A DNA stretch of 64,000 bases from Mycobacterium sp. 1081908.1 (GTDB lineage: Bacteria; Actinomycetota; Actinomycetes; Mycobacteriales; Mycobacteriaceae): the NCBI RefSeq assembly GCF_001673535.1, contig NZ_LZLY01000068.1, forward strand, positions 117,191 to 181,190. Reading direction: 5' to 3'. Made by a program: the position numbers and the translations under genes. Positions 43,948 through 54,107 of the stretch are shown here, piece by piece. Numbering within the stretch: the first letter of the stretch is position 1; each line of letters starts with the position of its first letter. The notes beneath the pieces were generated by a model. It was not told the origin of the DNA and made no database searches. It was given only the letters and a program-made list of their open reading frames with translations.

Positions 43948-44328
43948 GTGTCCACTACCCGCCGTCACAGGCCCGCGCTGATCGCGTTGGTGATCGTCGC
44001 GGCGTGCGGCTGCCTGGCCCTGGGCTGGTGGCAGTGGACCAGGTTTCAGTCGGTCTCGGGCACCTTCCAGAACCTTGGCTACGCGCTGCAATGGCCGCTG
44101 TTCGCGTGGTTCTGCGTCTACGCCTACCGCAAGTTCGTGCGCTACGAAGAGGAGCCACCGGAACCGCGGAGGAGCGGCGAGATGACCGAGATACCCGCCG
44201 GCCTGCTGCCCGAGCGGCCGGGGCCGGCGCAGCCGCCGCCCGACGACCCCGCGCTGCGGGAGTACAACGCCTACCTGGCCGAGCTCGCCCAGAAGGACGC
44301 CGAGAAGGAGAACAGGACCACCGCATGA
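43948..44328 (+). CDS. lprD: LprD-like membrane/lipoprotein (Rv1343c)
   Basis: 126 residues from GTG at 43948, the length I recall for LprD. Basic start (STTRRHRPA), hydrophobic ALIALVIVAACGCLALGWW with Cys residues that could serve as a weak lipobox, then a second hydrophobic segment (ALQWPLFAWFCVYAY) and a polar tail rich in Pro and Glu. Function unknown. Overlaps the DUF3817 gene by 4 bp (ATGA), matching the Rv1343c-Rv1342c pair in H37Rv. Confidence 0.85.
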   Translation: MSTTRRHRPALIALVIVAACGCLALGWWQWTRFQSVSGTFQNLGYALQWPLFAWFCVYAYRKFVRYEEEPPEPRRSGEMTEIPAGLLPERPGPAQPPPDDPALREYNAYLAELAQKDAEKENRTTA

Positions 44329-44675
44329 CCACACCCGAGACGCCCGGCGCGCCGGCGCCCGCCTTCCCCGTCGAGAAGATCCGCACCGCGCTGCTCGCCT
44401 ATCGGGTGATGGCGTGGACCACGGGTCTGTGGCTCATCGCGCTGTGCTACGAGATCGTCTCGCACCTGGTGTTCCACCACGAGATCCGCTGGATCGAACT
44501 CGTGCACGGCTGGGTCTATTTCGCCTACGTGTTGGCGGCGTTCAACCTCGCGATCAAGGTCCGTTGGCCGATCGCCAAGACCATCGGCGTGCTGCTGTCG
44601 GGCACCATCCCGCTGCTCGGCATCATCGTCGAGCACTTCCAGACCAAGGCCGTCAAGGCGCGCTTCGGGCTTTAG
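44325..44675 (+). CDS. DUF3817 integral membrane protein (Rv1342c)
   Basis: 116 residues. Three hydrophobic helices: VMAWTTGLWLIALCYEIVSH, WVYFAYVLAAFNLAIK and TIGVLLSGTIPLLGIIVEHF, with short basic loops. This is the DUF3817 pattern found next to lprD in mycobacteria. No known activity. Its transcription ends at the hairpin at 44691-44726. Confidence 0.87.
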   Translation: MTTPETPGAPAPAFPVEKIRTALLAYRVMAWTTGLWLIALCYEIVSHLVFHHEIRWIELVHGWVYFAYVLAAFNLAIKVRWPIAKTIGVLLSGTIPLLGIIVEHFQTKAVKARFGL

Positions 44676-44690
44676 CGGATCGAGGGTGCG

Positions 44691-44726
44691 GCTGGCCGCA
44701 CGCTCGGCGCCGAACGTGCGGCCAGC
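44691..44726. terminator. Strong bidirectional terminator
   Basis: GCTGGCCGCACG (44691-44702) pairs perfectly over 12 bp with CGTGCGGCCAGC (44715-44726) around a 12-nt spacer. It lies exactly between the convergent DUF3817 and rdgB stop codons. Confidence 0.8.
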
Positions 44727-44727
44727 T

Positions 44728-45342
44728 TCACGTTCGCGGCGCCGCCAAGTCGCGCAGCGCCGGCACCAGCAGCGCCAGCGCGCGACCGCGGTGCGACACC
44801 GCGTCCTTCTCCGCCGGGCTCAACTCCGCCGCGGTGCGGTCGCTGCCGTCGGGAATGAACACCGGGTCGTAGCCGAACCCGCCGTCGCCGCGGGGCTCCC
44901 GCGCGATGGAGCCGGGCCACTCGCCGCGGACGACGACTTCCCCCGACGCCGAGACCAGCGCGCAGGCCGACACAAACGCCGCGCCGCGCCGTTCGTCGGG
45001 AACGTCACGCAACTGCGCCAATAGCAGTGCGGTGTTGCCTGAGTCGTCGCCGTGGTTGCCCGACCACCGCGCCGACAGCACGCCGGGCATCCCGTTCAAG
45101 GCGGCCACCTCCAGGCCGGAGTCGTCGGCCACGCACGCCAGGCCCGTCGCGGCGAACCCATCCCGCGCCTTGGCCAGCGCGTTGTCCTCGAACGTCGCAC
45201 CGGTTTCGGGCGCCTCGTCGAAGGGCGCCACCTCGTTTAGCGAAACCAACGTCAACCGCGACAGACCCGCGCCGTCGAGGAGGCGGCGCAGTTCGGCCAG
45301 CTTCTTGGGGTTACGGCTGGCGACCAGCAGGCGGGTCACCAT
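44728..45342 (-). CDS. rdgB: Non-canonical purine NTP pyrophosphatase (RdgB/HAM1, Rv1341)
   Basis: 204 residues. Signature SRNPKKLAELRRLL (about 8-21), FEDNALAKARDGFAATG (about 51), ADDSGLEVAALNGMPGVLSARW (about 72), GFGYDPVFIPDG (about 155), and SHRGRALALL (about 184). It hydrolyses dITP/ITP/XTP to monophosphates, keeping deaminated purines out of nucleic acids. Homodimeric, Mg-dependent. Confidence 0.95.
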   Translation of the reverse strand: MVTRLLVASRNPKKLAELRRLLDGAGLSRLTLVSLNEVAPFDEAPETGATFEDNALAKARDGFAATGLACVADDSGLEVAALNGMPGVLSARWSGNHGDDSGNTALLLAQLRDVPDERRGAAFVSACALVSASGEVVVRGEWPGSIAREPRGDGGFGYDPVFIPDGSDRTAAELSPAEKDAVSHRGRALALLVPALRDLAAPRT

Positions 45343-45453
45343 CTTTTCCTAAACACGCGTCTGGGCCGTCGCCGATGCACCCCGGCCACCTTACGTACTG
45401 CGCGAACACGCCCCGCAGGGAATAGCCAGGGCGAGGAAGTCGCTCCGTCCAGA

Positions 45454-45897
45454 GTGAGTCAAAAACCCGATAACGAGACGCTCAAGGCGCTCAACAACAA
45501 CATCACCGACGAGTTTCGCGCCAACGCCGGCAAGGTCGGCGGACGATTCGAAGGCAACGAGCTGTTGCTACTCACCACGAAGGGCGCGAAGTCCGGCGAA
45601 CCGCGCGTCGCGCCGCTGGTGGTCTTCCGTATCGACGGCAAGCTGCTGATCGTCGCCGGTTACGGTGGCGCCGACGTCAACCCGGCGTGGGTGCACAACC
45701 TGCGTGCCAACCCGCGAGCGCGCGTAGAAGTCGCCACCGACTCGTTCGACGTCGTCGCGCACGAGCTCGACTCGTCCGAACGCGAGGCCATCATCCCCAA
45801 GATCAACGCGACCGTACCCGCGTTCGCGTTCGCCAACTACCAGTCAAAAACCACACGGACCATCCCCATATTCGAACTGCTGAAGGACGAGCCATGA
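45454..45897 (+). CDS. Deazaflavin (F420)-dependent nitroreductase family protein
   Basis: 147 residues from GTG at 45454. DDN/F420-dependent quinone reductase pattern: LLLLTTKGAKSGEPRVAPLV (about 37-56), VAGYGGADVNPAWVHNLRAN (about 66-85), then VATDSFDVVAHEL. Proteins of this family use F420H2 to reduce quinones or nitroimidazoles. In H37Rv, from memory, no such gene lies between Rv1340 and Rv1341, so this looks like an insertion. Convergent with rph. Confidence 0.88.
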   Translation: MSQKPDNETLKALNNNITDEFRANAGKVGGRFEGNELLLLTTKGAKSGEPRVAPLVVFRIDGKLLIVAGYGGADVNPAWVHNLRANPRARVEVATDSFDVVAHELDSSEREAIIPKINATVPAFAFANYQSKTTRTIPIFELLKDEP

Positions 45898-45951
45898 CGG
45901 TGGTAAACCGGGCCAGTTAGGCCGAAGTGCGGCCGGCGACCAAGCGGTGTG

Positions 45952-46731
45952 TCAGCTGCCGAACGCCTTCGTCGGCGCGGTTCCCTCGGGCAGCACCCCC
46001 GGATACGGCAGCTCCAGGGCCGAGCGCTGGGCGGCGAACAACTGGTCGCACGCCGCCAGCGCCACGTCGAGCAGCTTGTCCAGCGTCGAGCGCGGGAACG
46101 TCGCGCCCTCGCCGGTCCCTTGGACCTCGACCAGGGTTCCGGTGTCGGTGGCCACGACGTTCATGTCGACCTCGGCGCGCGAGTCCTCCTCGTAGGGCAG
46201 GTCGACCCGAATCCGGCCGTCCACGACGCCGACGCTGACCGCCGCGATGGCACACGACAGCGGCCGCGGGTCAGAAAGCTTGCCCGCCGCCGACAGGTAG
46301 GTCACCGCGTCGGCCAAGGCGATGTAGGCACCGGTGATGGCCGCGGTGCGGGTGCCGCCGTCGGCCTGCAACACGTCGCAGTCGACGGCAATCGTGTTCT
46401 CCCCCAACGCCCGAAGGTCGATGCAGGCCCGCAGCGACCGGCCGATCAGCCGGCTGATCTCCTGGGTGCGACCGCTCGGCCGGCCCTTCACCGATTCGCG
46501 GTCGGAGCGCGTGTGGGTGGCCGACGGCAGCATCGCGTATTCGGCGGTCAGCCACCCCAGCCCCGATCCCTTGCGCCAGCGCGGCACCCCCTCGGTCACG
46601 CTGGCGGTGCACATGACCTTGGTGTGGCCGAATTCGATCAGTACCGAACCCGCCGGGTGGTCGGTGAATCCGCGGGTGATGACGACGGGGCGAAGCTCGT
46701 CGTCGAGGCGGCCGTCTTCTCGTTTGGACAC
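45952..46731 (-). CDS. rph: Ribonuclease PH (Rv1340)
   Basis: 259 residues from GTG at 46731. RNase PH motifs: [20 protein letters not shown] at the N-terminus, [18 protein letters not shown] (about 35), [19 protein letters not shown] (about 58), [21 protein letters not shown] (about 103), [19 protein letters not shown] (about 124). A phosphorolytic 3'-5' exonuclease that trims tRNA precursors. 27 bp after the Rv1339-like gene, so probably an operon. Confidence 0.96.
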   Translation of the reverse strand: MSKREDGRLDDELRPVVITRGFTDHPAGSVLIEFGHTKVMCTASVTEGVPRWRKGSGLGWLTAEYAMLPSATHTRSDRESVKGRPSGRTQEISRLIGRSLRACIDLRALGENTIAVDCDVLQADGGTRTAAITGAYIALADAVTYLSAAGKLSDPRPLSCAIAAVSVGVVDGRIRVDLPYEEDSRAEVDMNVVATDTGTLVEVQGTGEGATFPRSTLDKLLDVALAACDQLFAAQRSALELPYPGVLPEGTAPTKAFGS

Positions 46732-46758
46732 CCCGTAACCCTAGCCAACCCTGGGTGG

Positions 46759-47541
46759 TCAGACCCTTTCGGAGCGGCGGACGTCGAACGTCTCACCGCA
46801 GACCACCGCGTGCACGGGACCGTCGAACTCGGCCTTGGCCTCGCTGATGACGTCCTCCCGCGAAGTCCAGGGTGGGATGTGGGTCAGCAACAGCTCGTGC
46901 ACGCCCGCCTGCCGGGCGACCCGGCCGGCCTCGGTGCCGGACATGTGCAGCGCGGGCGGGCGATCCGGCGCGTGCGTCCAGGAGGCCTCGCAGAGGAAGA
47001 CGTCGGCGCCGCGGGCCAGTTCGATCAGCTGATCGCAGAGGCCGGTGTCGCCGCTGTAGACGAACGACGCGCCGCTGGGGTCGGTGATCCGCATGCCGTA
47101 CGACTCGGTGGGGTGCGCCACCACACGCGGCGTCACCGTGACCGCGCCGAACGTCACCGGCTCGCCATCTACCCAATGGCGAACGTCGAAAATGTCGGAG
47201 CAGTCGTCGATCTCGCCACCGTAGGGCGACGACGCGGCGCCCAGTCGGGACCAGGTATCACCGGGGCCGTACAACAGCGCCTTCCCGAGCGGCTTCGACG
47301 GGTGGTAGCGGCGCCACACGAACAGGCCCGGCACGTCCAGGCAGTGATCCGCGTGCAAGTGCGACAGCAGCACGTGGACCGAACCGGGATCGGCGTAGCG
47401 CTGCAGCGCGCCCAAAACACCCCCGCCGAAGTCGAGTACCAACGGCGGGGTATCCGGTGCCCGAAGCAGATAACCCGATGCAGGCGAATCCGGACCGGTC
47501 ACGCTGCCCGAGCAGCCGAGCACGGTTATTCGCACGGACAC
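46759..47541 (-). CDS. MBL-fold class II-like cyclic nucleotide phosphodiesterase (Rv1339)
   Basis: 260 residues from GTG at 47541. Metallo-beta-lactamase fold: the metal motif LSHLHADHCLDVPG (about 60), YSGDTGLCDQLIEL (about 162) and LLTHIPPW (about 220). Rv1339 has been described as an atypical class II cAMP phosphodiesterase; the same motifs and the same place between murI and rphA support orthology. Cytosolic; lowers cAMP and affects drug tolerance in published work. Confidence 0.9.
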   Translation of the reverse strand: MSVRITVLGCSGSVTGPDSPASGYLLRAPDTPPLVLDFGGGVLGALQRYADPGSVHVLLSHLHADHCLDVPGLFVWRRYHPSKPLGKALLYGPGDTWSRLGAASSPYGGEIDDCSDIFDVRHWVDGEPVTFGAVTVTPRVVAHPTESYGMRITDPSGASFVYSGDTGLCDQLIELARGADVFLCEASWTHAPDRPPALHMSGTEAGRVARQAGVHELLLTHIPPWTSREDVISEAKAEFDGPVHAVVCGETFDVRRSERV

Positions 47542-47612
47542 TACTGTGCCATGCCCGATGGGACGATGGAGAAAACATCGCCGCTTTGGTGTGATCAGAA
47601 TCTCCCCGCACG

Positions 47613-48424
47613 CTAGCGGGCGCGGGTTTGATGCACCGGCTGAACGCCGGTCACCGCGGGGCCGAGAAACCGCGCGGCCAGTTTGGTGAAGGCCTCGGGG
47701 TCGCCGGTGGCCTCGAAGACCCTTGTGGCGGGCGGCGCGTCATGCGGACGCAGCAGGTCTTTTTCGGTGAGCACCCGCAGCACTTCCTTGGCGGTTTCCT
47801 CGGCGCTCGAGACCAGCGTGACGTTCTCGCCCATCGCCAGTTGGATCAGCCCGGACAGCAGCGGGTAGTGCGTGCACCCGAGCACGAGCGTGTCGACCTG
47901 CGCGCGCTGCAGCGGCTCCAGGTAGCCCTCGGCCAGCCCGAGCACCTGACGCCCGCTGGTCACGCCGCGCTCGACGAAATCGACGAACCGCGGGCAGGCC
48001 GCCGCGGTGATCTCCGTGTCCCGCGCGGCGGCGAACGCGTCCTGATAGGCGTGCGAGTTGATGGTCGCGCGGGTGCCGATGACACCGATGCGTCCGTTGC
48101 GGGTGGTGGCGACCGCGCGCCGCACCGCCGGCAGGATCACCTCGACGACGGGGACGTCGTAGCGCTCGCGGGCGTCGCGCAGGCAGGCCGCCGACGCCGT
48201 GTTGCAGGCGATCACCAGAGCCTTGACCCCGCGCTCGACCAGGTCGTCGCCGATGGCCAGCGCGTGCGCGCGCACCTCGGAAATCGAGAGCGGGCCGTAG
48301 GGGCCGTTGGCGGTGTCACCGACGTAGATCATGTCCTCGTCGGGCAGCTGGTCGATGATCGCGCGCGCGACGGTCAGGCCCCCGACGCCGGAGTCGAAGA
48401 CCCCGACGGGCGCTAACGGCGACG

Positions 48425-48428
<4 letters not shown>
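47613..48428 (-). CDS. murI: Glutamate racemase
   Basis: 271 residues, as in M. tuberculosis (Rv1338). Catalytic Cys pair: [11 protein letters not shown] (about 75) and [11 protein letters not shown] (about 186). N-terminal [16 protein letters not shown] (about 9) with the conserved Asp/Ser, and [14 protein letters not shown]. Interconverts L- and D-glutamate for peptidoglycan. The ATG at 48428 overlaps the rhomboid stop (ATGA). Confidence 0.97.
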
Positions 48429-50055
<1,627 letters not shown>

Positions 50056-50337
50056 TCACCCACCCGCGACGGCGGGCAGGATGGTCACCGAGTCGCCGTC
50101 GGCGATCGCGGTGTCCAGGCCGCCGGAGAACCGCACGTCCTCGTCGTTGACGTAGATGTTCACGAAGCGGTGCAGCTTGCCTGGAGAAGACGGGTCGATC
50201 AGCCGCTCGGAGATCCCGGAGTAGTTGGCCTCCAGGTCGTCGATGAGCGCGCCCAGCGTGGCGCCGCTCGCCGCGACGCGCTTCTCGCCGCCGGTGTGGG
50301 GCCGCAGGATGGTCGGGATGGACACGGTGACACTCAT
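50056..50337 (-). CDS. cysO: Sulfur-carrier protein CysO
   Basis: 93 residues, ubiquitin-like fold (ThiS/MoaD type): VTVSIPTILRPHTGG, the middle VNIYVNDEDVRF (about 59) and the C-terminal ILPAVAGG. The diglycine end is thiocarboxylated and carries sulfur to CysM. Between mec and cysM, overlapping the mec stop (ATGA). Confidence 0.97.
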   Translation of the reverse strand: MSVTVSIPTILRPHTGGEKRVAASGATLGALIDDLEANYSGISERLIDPSSPGKLHRFVNIYVNDEDVRFSGGLDTAIADGDSVTILPAVAGG

Positions 50338-50750
50338 ACGTACTCCTCGACGACGTTGACGGGTTCTTCGGTGACGGCGCCGTCGACGATGCGGTAGCTG
50401 CGCAGTTCGTCGCGGCCCGGGTCGCGGGTGGACACCAGCACGTAGTGGGCATCCGGTTCGGCCGCCAGGTTGATGTCGGTGCGGCTCGGGTAGGCCTCCG
50501 TCGCGGTGTGTGAGTGATAGATGACGACGGGCACCTCGTCGGCGTCGTCCAGCGCGCGCCACACCTTGAGTTGCTCCTGCGAGTCGAAGCGGTAGAACGT
50601 CGGCGAGCGCTCGGCGTTGACCATCGGGATGTGGCGCTCCGGACGGTCGGAGCCCTCCGGGCCGGCCAGCACCCCGCACGCTTCGTCGGGGTGGTCGCGG
50701 CGCGCGTGCGCGACGATCGCATCGACCAGGTCGGCGCGGATCACCAGCAC
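50334..50750 (-). CDS. mec: CysO-cysteine JAMM peptidase Mec
   Basis: 138 residues from GTG at 50750 (VLVIRADLVD); the frame extends upstream inside the next gene. JAMM/MPN+ metalloprotease motif: Glu in HPDEACGVLAG (about 24) and the zinc site IYHSHTATEAYPSRTDI (about 76-92) with HxH, Ser and Asp. Releases cysteine from the CysO-Cys adduct. Completes the CysM-CysO-Mec module. Confidence 0.95.
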   Translation of the reverse strand: MLVIRADLVDAIVAHARRDHPDEACGVLAGPEGSDRPERHIPMVNAERSPTFYRFDSQEQLKVWRALDDADEVPVVIYHSHTATEAYPSRTDINLAAEPDAHYVLVSTRDPGRDELRSYRIVDGAVTEEPVNVVEEYV

Positions 50751-50751
50751 G

Positions 50752-51807
50752 TCACGGTTCCCTTTCGGCGAATGCTCCGGGCAACACGGCGCGGTAGGTG
50801 GGTATTCCGGCGACCGATTCGGCGGCGAACACCCCGGCCAGCACCGCGCGGGCCAGGCAGTCGGCCGCGGTCGCACCGATCTCGGCGATCAGACCCGTCT
50901 CGGGTGAGAAAGCCGCGGGCGGCGGCGTCGAACCGACGGCCGGGGCCACCTCGACGGCCCCTGTGGCCAGGGCGAACACCGTGTCGCCGTCCACCGGGGT
51001 GTGCGCCGGGCGGATGGTCCGGGCCAGGCCGTCCTGGGCGGCGATCGCGACGCGCCGGCACGCGGCCGGGCTCAGCGCGGCGTCGGTCGCGACGACGGCG
51101 ACGGTGGTGTTCAGCGGCCGTAGCGGCGACGGCAATTGCGCGAACGCGGCGATCTGCTCGGCCGGCGGTGGCGTCAGCGCGAACTCTCTTGTCAGGTCGG
51201 CCATCCAGGGCAGGCCCGTCGTGGGGTCCGCGACGTCGCCGGCGCAGTTCACCACGACGACGGCGCCGACGGTGACCCCAGGAGCCGCAGGCGACGTCAA
51301 CGTCGTGGCTGCCGACCCGACGCCGCCCTTGAGCACACCGGCCCGCGCGCCGACCCCCGCGCCGACGGACCCGACGGCCATCTCGCCGGTTTGGGCGGCC
51401 GCGCAGGCCGCATAGCCGAAATCTGCGGTCGGCCGGCAGTCCCAGCCGCCGACCGGCAGGTCGAAGATCACCGCGCCCGGCACGATGGGCACCACGCCGC
51501 CCTCCATGGCCACGCCACGCTCCTCCTCTTCCAGCCAGCGCATGACCCCATCGGCGGCCGCCAGCCCGTAGGCGCTGCCGCCGGCGAGCAGCACCGCATC
51601 GACGAACCGCACGGTGTTCGCCGGATCCAGCAGATCGGTCTCGCGGGTGCCCGGCGCGCCGCCGCGGCAGTCGACGCCGCAGACCGTCCCCGGCGGGGTC
51701 AGCACGACCGTCACGCCGCTGGCCCAGCCGGCGCCCAGCGACGCGTCGGGGTCGAGCCTCTGGAAGTGACCGACGCGGATGCCCGCGACGTCGGTGATGC
51801 AGTTCAT
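50752..51807 (-). CDS. DmpA/P1 (S58) family peptidase (Rv1333)
   Basis: 351 residues from ATG at 51807, overlapping the DUF2017 stop (ATGA). S58 features: ITDVAGIRVGHFQR at the start, TVVLTPPGTVCGVDCRGGAP (about 33), AVLLAGGSAYGLAAADGVMRW (about 70), and the likely self-cleavage site PLRPLNTTVAVVATDA (about 230), whose Thr would become the N-terminal nucleophile. Members are aminopeptidases or amidases of the Ntn-like fold. Natural substrate unknown. Confidence 0.92.
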   Translation of the reverse strand: MNCITDVAGIRVGHFQRLDPDASLGAGWASGVTVVLTPPGTVCGVDCRGGAPGTRETDLLDPANTVRFVDAVLLAGGSAYGLAAADGVMRWLEEEERGVAMEGGVVPIVPGAVIFDLPVGGWDCRPTADFGYAACAAAQTGEMAVGSVGAGVGARAGVLKGGVGSAATTLTSPAAPGVTVGAVVVVNCAGDVADPTTGLPWMADLTREFALTPPPAEQIAAFAQLPSPLRPLNTTVAVVATDAALSPAACRRVAIAAQDGLARTIRPAHTPVDGDTVFALATGAVEVAPAVGSTPPPAAFSPETGLIAEIGATAADCLARAVLAGVFAAESVAGIPTYRAVLPGAFAEREP

Positions 51808-52412
51808 CCGGCCCGTCCCCCCATCAACGCCAGCACCAGATACTCCTGCAGGACGGTCAGCCACTGGTAAACGTCGAAGTGCACGGCCAGCGGATGGTCG
51901 GCCGGCAGGCGTTCCGGGCCCTCCGGCCCGATCTCGAGCATGACCCCCAGCGTCAGACGGATGTCGTTGACCGCCGCGATCCACGAGTTCGCGTCGTCCT
52001 CGGTCAGCTCGAAACGGCCGCCGTTGTCCGGAACGGTGTCCAGAAGGCGTTGTGCCGCAGCGCGTTTGGCCGCGATGATCTCCGGCTCGTGCAGACTGCG
52101 CAGCGCGGCGTTGAGGCTGTCGGGGGCGTCGCCGGCCGCCGCCGCGTCCGCGTCATCCCGACCGGCGGAGTCGTCGGGATTGTGGAAATCCGGCAGCAGC
52201 CGACGCAGCGTCGGATCGGGTGGCGGTTCGGCGTGTCCGGTCTTGATGCCGGTGATTTGCTCGAGTTCGTCTGTGGGTGAGGAGGATTCGCGTTCGTCGA
52301 GCAGGCCGATCATCGCACTGACGAGATTCTTGAGCAGGGCAGCCTCGTGGGACGCCATGGCGGACCGAAAACGGGGACCGTTGGCGGTCTCGACGCGCTT
52401 CCATTTGCGCAC
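51804..52412 (-). CDS. DUF2017 protein (Rv1332)
   Basis: About 202 residues from GTG at 52412 (VRKWKRVET); no clear SD, so the start is uncertain. Helical protein: FRSAMASHEAALLKNLVSAM (about 15), then a charged, low-complexity middle (DDSAGRDDADAAAAGDAPDS), and the conserved C-terminal half WIAAVNDIRLTLGVMLEIGP and YQWLTVLQEYLVLALM. Function unknown, but DUF2017 genes follow clpS across actinobacteria, which hints at a link to ClpS/ClpC proteolysis. Confidence 0.86.
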   Translation of the reverse strand: MRKWKRVETANGPRFRSAMASHEAALLKNLVSAMIGLLDERESSSPTDELEQITGIKTGHAEPPPDPTLRRLLPDFHNPDDSAGRDDADAAAAGDAPDSLNAALRSLHEPEIIAAKRAAAQRLLDTVPDNGGRFELTEDDANSWIAAVNDIRLTLGVMLEIGPEGPERLPADHPLAVHFDVYQWLTVLQEYLVLALMGGRAG

Positions 52413-52437
52413 AAGGAGTCCCGGACTACCTCGGATC

Positions 52438-52743
52438 TCAGCGGTCCTGCTGCAACGTCGCCCACAAACCGGCGGCATGCAGCTTGGACACGTCGACTTC
52501 CATCGATTCCCGGCTGCCCGCCGAGACCACTGCCTTCCCTTCGTTGTGCACCTGCAGCATCAGTTTGGTGGCGTGCGGCTCGCTGTAGCCGAACAACTTC
52601 TGGAAGACATACGTCACATAGGTCATCAGGTTGACCGGGTCGTCCCACACGATGGTGACCCACGGGCTGGCCGTGACGTCTACCGGCGCGGACTCGCGTT
52701 GCCCGGTAGTGCCCGGTTTCGTGGGCGCTGACGCAACAACCAT
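52438..52743 (-). CDS. clpS: ATP-dependent Clp protease adaptor ClpS
   Basis: 101 residues, as in Rv1331. Core [20 protein letters not shown] (about 28-47) with the N-degron pocket (Asp-Asp, Asn, Met), [20 protein letters not shown] (about 49) and [20 protein letters not shown]. Binds N-terminal bulky residues and hands substrates to ClpC-ClpP. The first 25 residues are a disordered, Thr/Pro-rich arm. 55 bp from the divergent pncB. Confidence 0.96.
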   Translation of the reverse strand: MVVASAPTKPGTTGQRESAPVDVTASPWVTIVWDDPVNLMTYVTYVFQKLFGYSEPHATKLMLQVHNEGKAVVSAGSRESMEVDVSKLHAAGLWATLQQDR

Positions 52744-52798
52744 GGCCCCCACGATACCGAGGCACACGCGCGCCGCCGCCAGCCGTTACCGTTGCGGA

Positions 52799-54097
52799 AT
52801 GAACGAGCCCGTCCCGACTGGGCTGCTGACCGACAAGTACGAGTTGACCATGCTGGCGGCGGCGCTGCGCGATGGCACCGCCAACCGCCGGACCACGTTC
52901 GAGCTGTTCGCCCGCCGGCTGCCCGACGGCCGCCGCTATGGCGTGGTCGCCGGGACCGGCCGCTTCCTGGAAGCGTTGGCACAGTTCAGGTTCGACGATG
53001 ACGCGTGCGAATTGCTGGCGCAATTCCTCGACCCGGACACCGTGGCGTACCTGCGCGATTTCCGGTTCGGCGGGGATATCGACGGCTACGCCGAAGGTGA
53101 GCTGTACTTCCCCGGGTCGCCGGTGCTCTCGGTGCACGGCAGCTTCGCCGAATGCGTGGTCCTGGAAACGCTGGCGCTGTCGATCTTCAACCACGACACA
53201 GCGATCGCCTCGGCGGCGGCGCGCATGGTCAGCGCGGCCGGGGGGCGCCCGCTGGTCGAGATGGGATCGCGCCGAACCCACGAACGGGCGGCGGTCGCCG
53301 CGGCCCGCGCCGCCTACATCGCCGGCTTCGCCGCGTCCTCCAACCTGGAGGCCCAGCGCCGATACGGCATTCCCGCCGAGGGCACGTCCGCGCACGCGTT
53401 CACCATGCTGCACACCCACCGGGACGGTCCGGACGAGGTCGCGGCGTTTCGCGCCCAGGTCGACGCGCTGGGCGCCGGCACCACGCTGCTGGTGGACACC
53501 TACGACGTGACGACCGGGGTGGCCAACGCCGTGGCCGCCGCGGGCACCGGGCTCGGTGCCGTGCGCATCGACTCCGGCGAGCTCGGGGTGCTCGCCCGCC
53601 AGGTGCGCGAACAGCTCGACGGGCTGGGCGCCACGCAGACCCGCATCGTGGTTTCCGGCGATCTCGACGAGTTCAGCATCGCCGCGCTGCGCGCCGAGCC
53701 GGTCGACAGCTACGGCGTCGGCACGTCGCTGGTGACCGGCTCGGGCGCGCCGACCGCGAGCATGGTCTACAAGCTGGTCGAGGTGGACGGGATGCCCGTC
53801 CAAAAGCGAAGCAGCCACAAGGAATCCCGCGGCGGCCGCAAGGAGGCGCTGCGCCTGGCGCGCCCGACGGGGACGATCACCGAGGAGGTGGTCTATCCCG
53901 CGGGCCGCCCGCCGGAGACCACCGAGCCGTGCCGGGTGCTGACGACGCCCCTGGTCCGCGGCGGGGAGGCGGTGTTCGACGCGGACCTGTGCGCGGCCCG
54001 GGAACTGGTGGCTGCGGGACTGCGCAGCCTGCCATGGGAGGGGCTGAACCTGTCGCACGGCGAGCCCGCGATCCCGACGACGCAGATCCGGGCCTGA
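52799..54097 (+). CDS. pncB: Nicotinate phosphoribosyltransferase
   Basis: 432 residues (PncB1/Rv1330c about 448). TDKYELTMLAAAL (about 11), GSRRTHERAAVAAARAAYIA (about 157) with the phosphoryl-accepting His, HTHRDGPDEVAAF (about 206), VRIDSGELGVLARQVREQL (about 259), and GVGTSLVTGSGAPTASMVYK (about 305). ATP-driven addition of nicotinate to PRPP for NAD salvage. 10 bp upstream of dinG, so co-transcribed. Confidence 0.95.
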   Translation: MNEPVPTGLLTDKYELTMLAAALRDGTANRRTTFELFARRLPDGRRYGVVAGTGRFLEALAQFRFDDDACELLAQFLDPDTVAYLRDFRFGGDIDGYAEGELYFPGSPVLSVHGSFAECVVLETLALSIFNHDTAIASAAARMVSAAGGRPLVEMGSRRTHERAAVAAARAAYIAGFAASSNLEAQRRYGIPAEGTSAHAFTMLHTHRDGPDEVAAFRAQVDALGAGTTLLVDTYDVTTGVANAVAAAGTGLGAVRIDSGELGVLARQVREQLDGLGATQTRIVVSGDLDEFSIAALRAEPVDSYGVGTSLVTGSGAPTASMVYKLVEVDGMPVQKRSSHKESRGGRKEALRLARPTGTITEEVVYPAGRPPETTEPCRVLTTPLVRGGEAVFDADLCAARELVAAGLRSLPWEGLNLSHGEPAIPTTQIRA

Positions 54098-54107
54098 GAG
54101 CGAGGCG

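Noticed and set aside
45949..47616. A 555-codon plus-strand frame opposite rph and the Rv1339-like gene
   Set aside because: Antisense to two conserved genes; no domain features.
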